A DNA stretch of 64,000 bases from Cyanobacterium sp. HL-69 (GTDB taxonomy: Bacteria > Cyanobacteriota > Cyanobacteriia > Cyanobacteriales > Cyanobacteriaceae), in the NCBI GenBank assembly GCA_002813895.1, contig CP024912.1:2294001-2358000 (forward strand), written 5' to 3'. The notes under the pieces are model-generated. The model worked only from the letters and a program-made list of their open reading frames with translations. It had not been told where the DNA came from and ran no database searches. Positions 55,560-64,000 of this stretch are shown here, piece by piece. The position numbers were made by a program, and so were the translations under genes. Within the stretch, counting starts at the first letter, position 1, and each line of letters opens with the position of its first letter.

Positions 55560-56909
55560 ATGATTAGACAAGGTGAGTTGGTAGAGATTGATATAGAAGA
55601 TGTTAGTAGTGATGGTAATGGGGTAGGAAAAATTGATTCTCAGGTTGTTTTTATTCCTCATACGGTTACGGGCGATCGCATTTCGGCTAAACTGATAAAA
55701 GTAAAGAAAAAATATGCCGAAGGAAGACTAGAAAAAGTTATCACCCCTTCACAACATCGTATTCGCCCCCGTTGCATCGTGGCAGATAAATGTGGAGGTT
55801 GTAAATGGCAACATATAGATTATCAACATCAGTTAGAAATTAAAAAAAATCAAGTAAAAGAAACCCTTACTCGTATTGGCGGTTTTACTGATTTTGAAGT
55901 AGAAGACATTTTGGCAGATACAGAATTAGCCTATCGTAACAAAGCTAGTTATCCCTTTGGAGTATCCCAAAACGGCACTCTGAAAGCAGGTTATTACCGA
56001 GAAGGTAGCCATCAAATAGTTAACCTCAATCAATGCCCTATCCAAGATGAAAGACTAAACCCCCTCCTTGCAGAAATTAAACAAGATTTACAAGAGTTGG
56101 GAATCCCTGTCTATGATGAGACTACTAGAAAAGGCATCCTCCGCCATCTTTGTTTCCGCATCGGTAAAAACACAGGAGAAATTCTTATTACCATTGTCAT
56201 CAGTAAACCCAGTAACTTTAAATTAGCAGAACAAGCTCCTTTATGGTTAGAGCGTTATCCTAATGTAGTAGGGGTAACATTGAATTATAATCCTAAACCT
56301 AATAATGTGATTTTTGGTGAAGAAACGGAATTATTAGCAGGGAGATTATATCTTAAAGAAGAATTTGCAGGATTAACCCTTACCCTACGCACGGAAACTT
56401 TTTTCCAAGTTAATACCACCGTGGCAGAGTCACTTTTTCAGTGGGTAATTGATACCCTTGATTTTCAGGGAAATGAGACAGTAATTGATTTATATTGTGG
56501 TATTGGTACTCTTACTTTACCCATTGCTAAAAAAGTAAATAATGTAATTGGTATTGAGTTTGATAAAGTTGCCATTGAGTTGGCTAATCACAATGCTACT
56601 ATCAATGACATTGAGAATACCCGATTTGTGGTGGGTAAATCGGAGGTGATTTTTCCTGAATTAACTATTACTGCGGATGTAGTGATTTTAGATCCTCCCC
56701 GCAAGGGTTGTCAACCAGAGGTAATAGAAAGTTTAGGGAAGATGAAACCAGCCAAGATAGTTTATATTAGTTGTCATCCTGCCACCCTTGCCAGAGATTT
56801 GAAGTTGTTATGTGAAAATGGGGATTATCATATTGAGAAGGTAAAATCTGCGGACTTTTTCCCCCAAACTACCCACGTGGAAACCGCTGTTATTTTAACC
56901 CTTAAATAA
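55560..56909 (+). CDS. rlmD: 23S rRNA (uracil-C5)-methyltransferase, RlmD/RumA family
   Basis: This 449-residue enzyme has an N-terminal TRAM domain (about 1-60). Iron-sulfur cluster ligands lie in CIVADKCGGCKWQH and a later Cys in NLNQCPI. SAM motifs are VIDLYCGIGTLTLPIAKK and VVILDPPRKG, and the catalytic Cys is in VYISCHPATLARDL. It methylates a uridine in 23S rRNA (U1939 in E. coli); which site is used here is not known. The family is well supported. Confidence 0.94.
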   Translation: MIRQGELVEIDIEDVSSDGNGVGKIDSQVVFIPHTVTGDRISAKLIKVKKKYAEGRLEKVITPSQHRIRPRCIVADKCGGCKWQHIDYQHQLEIKKNQVKETLTRIGGFTDFEVEDILADTELAYRNKASYPFGVSQNGTLKAGYYREGSHQIVNLNQCPIQDERLNPLLAEIKQDLQELGIPVYDETTRKGILRHLCFRIGKNTGEILITIVISKPSNFKLAEQAPLWLERYPNVVGVTLNYNPKPNNVIFGEETELLAGRLYLKEEFAGLTLTLRTETFFQVNTTVAESLFQWVIDTLDFQGNETVIDLYCGIGTLTLPIAKKVNNVIGIEFDKVAIELANHNATINDIENTRFVVGKSEVIFPELTITADVVILDPPRKGCQPEVIESLGKMKPAKIVYISCHPATLARDLKLLCENGDYHIEKVKSADFFPQTTHVETAVILTLK

Positions 56910-56926
56910 TGAGGGTGGGCTGAATA

Positions 56927-57041
56927 ATACCAAATCCGTGAATCAAAATATACCTTAGTTCAATTCATTGAACGATAAACTGTTAGCCTTGTAATTTATT
57001 GCAAGGCGGGGATGGCATACTCTACCATTCGGATTTGGTAT
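56927..57041. mobile_element. MITE-like element, family C (115 bp)
   Basis: A perfect 12-bp terminal inverted repeat, ATACCAAATCCG...CGGATTTGGTAT, bounds a non-coding stretch. Inside are the palindrome GTTCAATTCATTGAAC and a second hairpin CCTTG...CAAGG. A degenerate copy lies at 41254-41356. It sits between rlmD and the convergent hisIE. Confidence 0.75.
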
Positions 57042-57132
57042 AAGGTATGAGGTGATGAGAAAATAGGGAGATAAAAATTTATTCCCCTTTGCCTCTTGTC
57101 TTCCCATCGAAATACTTTTTGAGAAACTCTAA

Positions 57133-57783
57133 TTATTTTCTTCTTTCGTCTAGTTTTTTATAAACTTCCCTAATATCAACATTGTGATGGGCGAGGGCGA
57201 CGAGGGTATGGTACAACAAATCGCTGACTTCCCCTGCTATTTCGGCGGGGTTGTCGTCTTTGAAAGCCATGACTACTTCGGCGGTTTCTTCACCAATTTT
57301 TTTGAGGATTTTATTATCTCCCCCTTGGAATAGGCTACAGGTATAGGATTTTTCTGAGGGGTTATTTTTGCGATCGCAAATTACCTTATATAATTCTGTA
57401 AGGGTATCTGCAGGAGGTGCAGATTTGCTATGATCAACTTGGTGAAAACAACTTCTTTCCCCTGTATGACAGGCTATATCGCCAATTTGTTCGATGGTGA
57501 GTAATAAAGCGTCACTATCACAGTCATAACGGATGGCTTTTATTTTTTGAATATGTCCAGAGGTTGCCCCTTTGTGCCATAATTCTTGACGAGAGCGACT
57601 CCAATACCATGCTTCCCCAGTATGGAGGGTTTTTTGTAAAGATTCTCTATTCATCCATGCCATCATCAATACTGTACCATCTAAATGATCCTGTGCGATC
57701 GCCGCTACTAATCCTTTTTCGTTGTAGGCAATTTCATCGAGGGGTATTGATTGTTGGAAAGGCATCGATAAGTTAGTTGTCAT
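57133..57783 (-). CDS. hisIE: Bifunctional phosphoribosyl-AMP cyclohydrolase / phosphoribosyl-ATP pyrophosphatase
   Basis: This 216-residue fusion catalyses steps 2 and 3 of histidine biosynthesis. The HisI part (about 1-120) has [14 protein letters not shown] and [20 protein letters not shown], followed by HTGERSCF with zinc ligands. The HisE part (about 125-216) has [18 protein letters not shown] and [16 protein letters not shown]. The order and length are typical of cyanobacterial HisIE. Confidence 0.95.
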   Translation of the reverse strand: MTTNLSMPFQQSIPLDEIAYNEKGLVAAIAQDHLDGTVLMMAWMNRESLQKTLHTGEAWYWSRSRQELWHKGATSGHIQKIKAIRYDCDSDALLLTIEQIGDIACHTGERSCFHQVDHSKSAPPADTLTELYKVICDRKNNPSEKSYTCSLFQGGDNKILKKIGEETAEVVMAFKDDNPAEIAGEVSDLLYHTLVALAHHNVDIREVYKKLDERRK

Positions 57784-57915
57784 AGTCTTAAAAATATCAG
57801 CAATTAAACTATTATTATAACAGAAAATAATACCCTACTCTTTTTTTAAAATATACTTAGATAATCCTGAACAATTGTTCATTTTTTTTGTCATAAAAAA
57901 ATATTTAGTAGTTTA

Positions 57916-59397
57916 TTAATCTATGGATTTTTTATTTTTAATCAAAGAATTATATGTTGGTATATCGACAAGATAAGGAATTTTTTTATTTTTATTTTTG
58001 TTATACTCTGTATATTCTCCTAATAATTTGCCTTCATTTTCCCTAATAAAAAATAAAGCATCTCTATTATATTGGGCTTGAATAAAATTAGGATTTATTG
58101 TTAATAATTTGTCATAAAGGGCGATCGCCTTTTGTAAATAACCTAAATCAGCCTGTAAAATAGCTAAATTGAAATAAGGTTTTTCATAGTCTGGCTTCAA
58201 GCGAAGACAATTTTTATAAGCAGTAATACATTCAGAATGATTCCCCAAAGTTTGATGAATATAACCAAGATTATAATAAGCTTGATATAGATTAGGATTA
58301 AGCCCTAAAGCCTGAGAATAGTCATCTATAGCATCTTCATAATCCTTTAACTTCAGGTAAACAAACCCTCGATTATAATAGACTAAAAAAAAGCTAGGAT
58401 TGATTGTTATACAAATTCGATAATCATCTAAAGCCCCTAAAAAATTTCCTAATTGTGTCTTGATAAAAGCTCGTTTATAGTAACCCAAAAAACTAACAGG
58501 ATTAATTCTCACCTCCTCTTCATAATCTTGTAATGCCAAATCATATTCCTGAAAATAAGTATGAGCAAAACCACGCCAATGATGGGCTAAAAAATGATTA
58601 GAATCAAGTTTAATAACTGCCGAAAAATCATCCATTGCCCGACGATAATGCCCTTGTTTCCATAGTGCGACACCCCGTAAAAAATATAAATTAGGGGTAG
58701 CTTCCCCAAGAGTTAAGGCTTGATTATAAGCATGAATAGCCAAATCAAACTCCCCTTTTTGATCATGAAAAGTGCCTAATCTCGTATATTTACTTATTTG
58801 TTTTTTCTTTGCCCAGAGTAAATATCCTTTTAAACCCCCACCGTAAAATAAATCAGAAATGGAAATATAATCTTTTGTTATATATTTTTTTATATATTCT
58901 TGAGGCAAAAAACCAGCTAATATCAAGGGATAATCTTTTATATCAGATTGAAAATCATACACAGAAACAAAAAATACAATTAATTCATAATTATTAACTT
59001 CCTCTTGAGTTAGAAACCAGTGAATATCATCACTTTTTAAGGCAGTTTTTACTAAAATATTAAAATTATAATTATCTTGGATTACAAAACTATTATTAAT
59101 TCCTTGTAAACTACTACTACGTTTTTCTGATACTATTAAATCGTGATAACGATGTTGTAAAAAATTTTCTCCTAATCTATCAAGAAAATGTTTAGACAAG
59201 ACATTATGATAGTCAGAATTATTTTTTTTATCCTTAAGTAAAACTTCTAATTTATTAACAATCGTCGTAGTATGAAAACTCCTTATTGTGTCAATTTCTG
59301 TATAGCAGTTATCAGATTGACAAGCACAAAGAGAATCTATTTTTAAACGATGACAGAAATCTTTTTGTTGCTCCTGAAGAATAAAATTATTATCCAT
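57916..59397 (-). CDS. TPR-repeat protein with unknown N-terminal domain
   Basis: This 493-residue protein has about eight tetratricopeptide repeats (about 206-470) with the usual spacing, for example GEFDLAIHAYNQALTLG, GHYRRAMDDFSAVIKLD and KDYEDAIDDYSQALGLN. The N-terminal 200 residues are not recognised. They contain a Cys-rich start (CHRLKIDSLCACQSDNC) and alpha/beta stretches such as NYELIVFFVSVYDFQ. A His/Cys metal site is possible there. A protein-interaction role is inferred for the repeats only. Confidence 0.88.
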   Translation of the reverse strand: MDNNFILQEQQKDFCHRLKIDSLCACQSDNCYTEIDTIRSFHTTTIVNKLEVLLKDKKNNSDYHNVLSKHFLDRLGENFLQHRYHDLIVSEKRSSSLQGINNSFVIQDNYNFNILVKTALKSDDIHWFLTQEEVNNYELIVFFVSVYDFQSDIKDYPLILAGFLPQEYIKKYITKDYISISDLFYGGGLKGYLLWAKKKQISKYTRLGTFHDQKGEFDLAIHAYNQALTLGEATPNLYFLRGVALWKQGHYRRAMDDFSAVIKLDSNHFLAHHWRGFAHTYFQEYDLALQDYEEEVRINPVSFLGYYKRAFIKTQLGNFLGALDDYRICITINPSFFLVYYNRGFVYLKLKDYEDAIDDYSQALGLNPNLYQAYYNLGYIHQTLGNHSECITAYKNCLRLKPDYEKPYFNLAILQADLGYLQKAIALYDKLLTINPNFIQAQYNRDALFFIRENEGKLLGEYTEYNKNKNKKIPYLVDIPTYNSLIKNKKSID

Positions 59398-59643
59398 TTT
59401 TCTGTCACTACCACCCCATTTGTCAATTATTTGTTATTACCGAATATTACTTAACGTTTTTATTACCTATATAATTATAATCTGCTCAGATAATCATTAA
59501 AATAATATCCTGTATTTATCCAGATAAACTTTATTTAGATACAGTTTAAAGATTAGTGTCTTTTTTGTTCATTGATCATTAGTGTAGGCAAAATCTAATT
59601 ATAATGAAAAGTGGAATTCTCCATACAAAATCTATTTTATTCC

Positions 59644-61164
59644 ATGAATATCACCTGTTCTCGCCCTTATTGTAAACATCCGATAAATAGTTTTGGCGAA
59701 TTAAAAAATGCCTCTCTACTAAAAACAGTACAACAAAAATATTGTATTAGTTGCGGTATGCCATTGATTTTGGCAGGAAGATATTTACCCACAAGATTAC
59801 TTGGAAAAGGGGGATTTGGGGCGGCATATTTGGCGGTGGATAGATATAGCCCCACCATGAGAAAATGTGTGGTGAAGCAGTTTCAGCCAGAGGGAGACTT
59901 TGGAGAGGCTGAGTTGGCAGTGGCTTTGGAATTGTTTGATAGGGAAGCCCTTGTGTTAGATAATTTGGGTAATCGTCACCCCCAAATTCCTGATTTATTT
60001 GCTTATTTTCCTTTAATTGTACCGGGTACTGTTAATGGTAAGAAACAAGGGGAAGAGCAATATTTTTACTTGGTGCAGGAGTATATTGATGGGCAAGATT
60101 TGGAACAAGAATTATTACAAAAGGGTGCTTTTTCTGAACAGGAAATTACGGAAATTTTAAAAGAAGTTCTCAAAATATTAACCTTTGTCCATGAGAATGG
60201 CTCGATTCATCGTGATATAAAACCATCAAATATCATGCGTAATCGTGAAGGATTGCTTTATCTTCTTGATTTTGGGGCGGTGAAGATGGTAACAAGTCAT
60301 ACCCCCAATCCTCAGTCAAAATCTACTGGTATCTATTCTATGGGTTTTGCACCCCCTGAGCAAATGGCCGGGGCGCAGGTGTTTCCTTCTACGGATTTAT
60401 ATGCTTTGGCGGTAACTTGTGTCAGTCTTTTGACGGCGAAACCAACGACGGATTTATATGATGCTTATAGTAATACATGGCAGTGGCGCAAGTATGTTAC
60501 AGTTGGCGATCGCCTCGCTCTCACCTTAGAAAAAATGTTGCAACATAACCCAGCCAAAAGGTTTCAGAGTGCCAAGGATGCTTTGAAAATTATCGACCCC
60601 CAAGGACAAAGAGCCGTGAATGTTTCTTCTGTTGCCCCTCAGCCCACCGTAAAACCCCCCGCAACCACAAATACAAGTCCCTCTACGTATGAACCCAAAC
60701 CTATCAATGTTGAGCCTATAGAGCCTACAAAACAAGGTATTCAACCTGTGGAAAAACCACCAAAACCTGTAAAGGAGAAAAAATCCCGAGCTCCCTTACC
60801 TGTAGCTTCTATCCTAAGAGGAGTAGGTTTTTGGGCTTTTGAGGGGGTATTAGTGGCGATCGCCATTACCAGTGCATTAGCTACTTTTTCCATGGGAGTA
60901 CAGATGGGGGTTTTAGGAGGAATAATGGGTTTATTAATTCTTTTACTCTGGAAAAAAGTTATTGAAAAATGGGATTTACTATTTGTAGCAGCAGCTAGTA
61001 TGGCTTTAATTTACTTTATTCCTTTGCTTCATAGTTCGTTATTCACCCTGTTAAATTTACCCTTATTAGCTCTATTTATCTTACCCCCTATTAGTGCATT
61101 AATAAGTATATTTGTTATTAGTATATTATTATTTATTTTGTCACTTTTAAGAAAGTTTGTTTAA
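59644..61164 (+). CDS. 4-Cys type serine/threonine protein kinase
   Basis: This 506-residue kinase has an N-terminal four-cysteine motif (Cys5, Cys10, Cys34, Cys37) typical of cyanobacterial Ser/Thr kinases. The kinase domain has LLGKGGFGAAYLA (Gly loop near 53-65), VVKQF (Lys), HRDIKPSN near 189 and DFGAV near 209. A Pro/Thr-rich linker (about 325-385) leads to a C-terminal block of about four membrane helices (about 400-505). The frame extends to GTG 59611, but ATG 59644 puts the Cys motif at the start. Its end overlaps the convergent hydrolase gene by 18 bases. Substrates are unknown. Confidence 0.92.
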   Translation: MNITCSRPYCKHPINSFGELKNASLLKTVQQKYCISCGMPLILAGRYLPTRLLGKGGFGAAYLAVDRYSPTMRKCVVKQFQPEGDFGEAELAVALELFDREALVLDNLGNRHPQIPDLFAYFPLIVPGTVNGKKQGEEQYFYLVQEYIDGQDLEQELLQKGAFSEQEITEILKEVLKILTFVHENGSIHRDIKPSNIMRNREGLLYLLDFGAVKMVTSHTPNPQSKSTGIYSMGFAPPEQMAGAQVFPSTDLYALAVTCVSLLTAKPTTDLYDAYSNTWQWRKYVTVGDRLALTLEKMLQHNPAKRFQSAKDALKIIDPQGQRAVNVSSVAPQPTVKPPATTNTSPSTYEPKPINVEPIEPTKQGIQPVEKPPKPVKEKKSRAPLPVASILRGVGFWAFEGVLVAIAITSALATFSMGVQMGVLGGIMGLLILLLWKKVIEKWDLLFVAAASMALIYFIPLLHSSLFTLLNLPLLALFILPPISALISIFVISILLFILSLLRKFV

Positions 61165-62016
61165 CTCTAAAAAGTCCCCTATGGCTTTTAAATAGGTGAC
61201 GCTATCTTCTAACATGGGAAAATGTCCAGTCGCTTTGATGGCATGGTATTGAATATTTTCAGGATTAAGAAGAGCGGCAGCTTTGCCCATATTAGCAGGA
61301 ATTATTTGATCTTTTTCCCCTGATATTAATAGGGTAGGTACAGAAATATTTTTATATGCTTGGGGTATGGTTTCTACGGATTTTTTACTAACAGAAGTAT
61401 AGATGGTATTTAGGGCAGCTTGATAGTCTGCCATCAAGAAGTCTTCTAAAAAAGCGATGCTCATTTCTTTGGGAATGGGGCGATGCAAAAATCTGGCCAT
61501 GAAAAATTTTTCGGCTAGGGGAAATTTTAAAAACCAGTTGTAACGGAATTTAACTACATATCCTCCCACTTGATGAAAAATTAAGAAAGCGAGAGCATTG
61601 TAAGTAAAAATACCATTACAAGTAAGAATGGCTTTTTCTACTTTTTCAGGTGCCATGGAAAGGAAAAAGGTGGCTATAGATGCGCCCATGGAGTGAGAGT
61701 TAAGATATACTTTTTCGAGGTTAAAAACTTCGAGGAGGGCGAGTAAGTCTTGGACATATTCTTCTAACTCGTAGGATTGGGGGTTGTGGTTCGATTTTTC
61801 TCCCTGAGATTGACCAAATCCTCTCATATCATATAATAAGCAGTCAAAATAAGGTGCGATCGCCCTTGCTGTAGTACGCCAGTAACGACAAGAGCCACCC
61901 CATCCATGAATAAAAACCATTACGGGTTTAGGGTTATTATCTCCCTGTTTTATCCATTCGTAATAGTGTTCAAATTCTCTGATTTTAATAAAACCTGTTT
62001 CTATGCTGATATTCAT
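61147..62016 (-). CDS. Alpha/beta hydrolase
   Basis: This 289-residue hydrolase has the oxyanion HGWGGS motif in PVMVFIHGWGGSCRYW and the nucleophile elbow NSHSMGAS. The acid is in LLISGEKDQIIP and the His in ATGHFPMLE. Family members hydrolyse esters, amides or C-C bonds; substrate unknown. A longer frame from ATG 62112 is open, but the conserved part begins after MNISIETGFIKI, so 62016 is preferred. It lies downstream of the ABC exporter gene on the same strand. Confidence 0.88.
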   Translation of the reverse strand: MNISIETGFIKIREFEHYYEWIKQGDNNPKPVMVFIHGWGGSCRYWRTTARAIAPYFDCLLYDMRGFGQSQGEKSNHNPQSYELEEYVQDLLALLEVFNLEKVYLNSHSMGASIATFFLSMAPEKVEKAILTCNGIFTYNALAFLIFHQVGGYVVKFRYNWFLKFPLAEKFFMARFLHRPIPKEMSIAFLEDFLMADYQAALNTIYTSVSKKSVETIPQAYKNISVPTLLISGEKDQIIPANMGKAAALLNPENIQYHAIKATGHFPMLEDSVTYLKAIGDFLELNKLS

Positions 62017-62132
62017 GGTTAATAATTGATAATGGATAGAGACAAAAGAAAATAATTGTCTATGGCTTATAACGCCAACTCCCTCGATGTTTTCTAATTT
62101 ACCCTCTCCCATAGGAAAAAAGGAGATTTTTT

Positions 62133-63878
62133 TTAGGCCAAAATCTCCTTGAGTTGATGTTGTTGCCAGAGGGTTTGATACAATCCTTTTTGGTTAAAAA
62201 GTTCTAGGTGAGTGCCTGTTTGAACGATTTTCCCCCTATCCATAACAAAAATTCGATCGGCATTTTGCACGGCAGCTAGTTGATGGGTAATGAAGATAAC
62301 GGTTTTACCTTCTTCTTGTTTCAGGTTTTCGAGAATTTGGGTGGCAGTTTTGTTATCCACGCTGGAAAGGGCATCATCTAGGATTAATATTTTTGATTCA
62401 GCAAATAAAGCCCTAGCTAATGAACTTCTTTGGCGTTGCCCCCCTGAGAGGGTGATTCCCCTTTCTCCTACTAGGGTTTGGTATTGTTGCGGGAAGGTGA
62501 TAATTTCGGGATGAATTTGGGCTTGTTTGGCGGCATATTCAATCTCTGGCATTTCACCAATGGGGTTACTATAGGAGATGTTGTCTTGGATGGTGCTAGA
62601 AAATAGGAAACTTTCTTGGGGTACATAGGCGATCGCCCTGCGCAAATCTGTTAAATTAATTTTAGTAATATCAACCCCATCAATAAATAACTGCCCTTCT
62701 TCAATTTCCAATAGACGAGGAATGGCATTGGCAAGGGTAGATTTTCCTGAACCTATTAAACCCACAATGGCAATGGTTTCACCCCCCTGAATTTTGAAAT
62801 TGAGATTATCAAGGGCGGAAAAATTAGCCTCTGGATAGGTATAGGTGAGATTAACCGCTTCAATGTCTCCCCTCATGGTTTGCGCATCCATGGAAACAGC
62901 ATCAGCATCGGTTTGAATTTTTGGTTCAGCTTGTAAAATAACTTCTAAACGCTCGATACTTACTTCACCCCTTTGATAAGTGGTAATGGTAAAACCGAGG
63001 AGGGCGGTGGGAAATACTAACCTTTCTACATAAATGATAAGGGCGATAAAGTCACCCACGGTGATTAATCCCGCATTAATATCGCTCGTACCTAACCAAA
63101 GTAACATTAATAAACTGATACTGGCGATACCTTGAATGACGGGAAATAAGATATTTCTGGTTCTCGCTAACCCCAAATTTGCTTTGAGTAAATTACGATT
63201 TTTTTCCCCAAAAGCTCTTCTTTCGTTTTCCTCTTGAGCATAAATTTTGATAAGGGCAATACCGCTCATATCCTCTTGGATTAGTTCGCTAATATCTGAT
63301 AGACTTTCTTGGACGTGGAGTTGCTCTTGGGCTAATTTACGGCTAAACAGTTGTACGGTGATTAACATGAGGGGGTAAACGGCGATCGCCACTAGCGTTA
63401 ATTTAACGTTAATCAACAACATAGCAGGGAGAGTCAAACCATAGGCAAAAATAGTATTAACCAAACTTAAAATAGCAAACCCTACCAAACGGCGAATATT
63501 ATCTACATCGCTAGTGGCACGGCTAATCAAATCCCCTGATGTGTTGGTACTAAAATAAGAAGGCTCCAATTTGAGAAGATGTTCAAAAATTCTTTGCTTT
63601 AAATCAAACTCTACCTGTCGGCCAATACCAAATATCATCATGCGGGAATACATTCTCATACCCCACATCACACAGGCTAAAATCACTAATATAATTACAT
63701 AAGTGATTAATTGATTAAAGGTAAAACTTTCTTGCAAATCATCAAAAATATTACGAATTAACCAAGGTATGGACACCCCGACTACATTCACCGCAAAAAG
63801 GGCAAACATACCCAAGTACATCATTTTACTGTAGGGTTTTAGATAAGAATATAAAATTTTCAGTCTGGGGTTTGCCAT
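62133..63878 (-). CDS. ABC exporter half-transporter (MsbA/MdlA-like, fused permease and ATPase)
   Basis: This 581-residue type IV exporter has six membrane helices (about 1-305) and an ATPase domain (about 335-575). Walker A is GLIGSGKSTLA, the Q-loop is AYVPQESFLFS, the signature is LSGGQRQRSSLARALF and the H-loop is IFITHQL. Walker B reads ILILDDALSSVD: the usual catalytic Glu is Asp, as in the degenerate-site half of heterodimeric exporters such as TM287 or MdlA. It probably pairs with another half-transporter encoded outside the window. Substrate unknown. Confidence 0.92.
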   Translation of the reverse strand: MANPRLKILYSYLKPYSKMMYLGMFALFAVNVVGVSIPWLIRNIFDDLQESFTFNQLITYVIILVILACVMWGMRMYSRMMIFGIGRQVEFDLKQRIFEHLLKLEPSYFSTNTSGDLISRATSDVDNIRRLVGFAILSLVNTIFAYGLTLPAMLLINVKLTLVAIAVYPLMLITVQLFSRKLAQEQLHVQESLSDISELIQEDMSGIALIKIYAQEENERRAFGEKNRNLLKANLGLARTRNILFPVIQGIASISLLMLLWLGTSDINAGLITVGDFIALIIYVERLVFPTALLGFTITTYQRGEVSIERLEVILQAEPKIQTDADAVSMDAQTMRGDIEAVNLTYTYPEANFSALDNLNFKIQGGETIAIVGLIGSGKSTLANAIPRLLEIEEGQLFIDGVDITKINLTDLRRAIAYVPQESFLFSSTIQDNISYSNPIGEMPEIEYAAKQAQIHPEIITFPQQYQTLVGERGITLSGGQRQRSSLARALFAESKILILDDALSSVDNKTATQILENLKQEEGKTVIFITHQLAAVQNADRIFVMDRGKIVQTGTHLELFNQKGLYQTLWQQHQLKEILA

Positions 63879-63963
63879 TGGGAAAGAAAAATAATAGTGT
63901 AAAGAGTCATTTACATTTTAACATTCCCCCCTGTAATTCTTCATTACTTATTGCCTCGGTTGC

Positions 63964-63969
63964 TATAAT
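63964..63969 (+). promoter_or_regulatory. Candidate -10 element at right edge
   Basis: A perfect TATAAT lies 31 bases from the end of the window, pointing right and away from the ABC exporter gene. Any gene it serves is outside the window. Confidence 0.35.
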
Positions 63970-64000
63970 ATGCTTACAATACTCAAGGAAGTGACTCTCC

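Noticed and set aside
1-64000. CRISPR array, prophage or intact IS element
   Set aside because: No regularly spaced repeats, phage structural genes or transposase frames were seen; only short transposase-less elements.

Overview
The window is a stretch of chromosome from a unicellular, AT-rich cyanobacterium. The evidence is ferredoxin-dependent glutamate synthase, a VTE6-type phytyl-phosphate kinase homologue, CruP, the NDH-1 assembly factor CRR6, an NblB-like HEAT protein, a CPP1-like J-domain protein, a cyanobacterial 4-Cys Ser/Thr kinase, an IcfG-type regulatory locus, and many copies of the HIP1 octamer GCGATCGC (for example 547-554). I would place it near Cyanobacterium/Geminocystis/Synechocystis; this is an inference from gene content, not a measured phylogeny. 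No phage, CRISPR array, rRNA operon or intact transposase gene is visible. One tRNA, tRNA-Leu(CAA), is present.

Layout. 1-4.1 kb (minus strand): an ArsR regulator directly upstream of a 3-hydroxyisobutyrate-dehydrogenase-like gene cut by the window edge; a 1-kb non-coding gap holding two MITE-like elements; then cryptochrome DASH overlapping a CheY-like regulator by 4 bases. 4.3-9.3 kb: cysC, VTE6-like kinase, P-type ATPase, CPP1-like protein. 9.6-20 kb: glsF, SIMPL protein, gamma-glutamylcyclotransferase-like protein, amino-acid ABC ATPase, ispE with a methyltransferase, tRNA-Leu inside the 3' end of an M48 protease gene, moaE, and an unlisted 47-residue Cys-rich mini-protein. 20-29 kb: STAS protein, two orphan MalG-type permeases flanking a TolC-like protein, sugar-type SDR and epimerase genes, a beta-propeller protein. 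29.2-38.3 kb: an accessory-looking block rich in NTF2/SnoaL folds (hemerythrin-like, four small NTF2-like proteins, a 740-residue EthD-NTF2-NTF2 fusion) with a carboxymuconolactone-decarboxylase-like protein, a VOC protein, a PfpI protein and an AGE epimerase. 38.3-50.2 kb: a partner-switching and carbon-control locus resembling the Synechocystis icfG region: STAS, glgX, STAS, RsbW-like kinase, then inserted genes for a free-standing A-T-reductase NRPS-like enzyme, a Cache-domain hybrid histidine kinase and a CheY, and finally the SpoIIE/PP2C phosphatase IcfG. 50.3-64 kb: housekeeping genes (mtnP, map, cruP, crr6, yidD, nblB-like, rlmD, hisIE), a TPR protein, a 4-Cys kinase, a hydrolase and an ABC exporter half.

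The most promising undescribed system is at 41.5-50.2 kb. A single-module A-T-TR enzyme, whose binding pocket I read as DLFDNALTYK (close to cyanobacterial alanine/glycine codes), sits in the same orientation and almost no distance from a Cache-domain sensor kinase, a response regulator and an RsbU/RsbW/STAS partner-switching set. I infer that the enzyme could make a small amino-aldehyde-derived signal that the kinase senses and that feeds into glycogen and carbon control.

The window also holds three families of short, transposase-less elements with terminal inverted repeats. One of them, two 102-bp copies in opposite orientation 22 kb apart, is identical at 100 of 102 positions.
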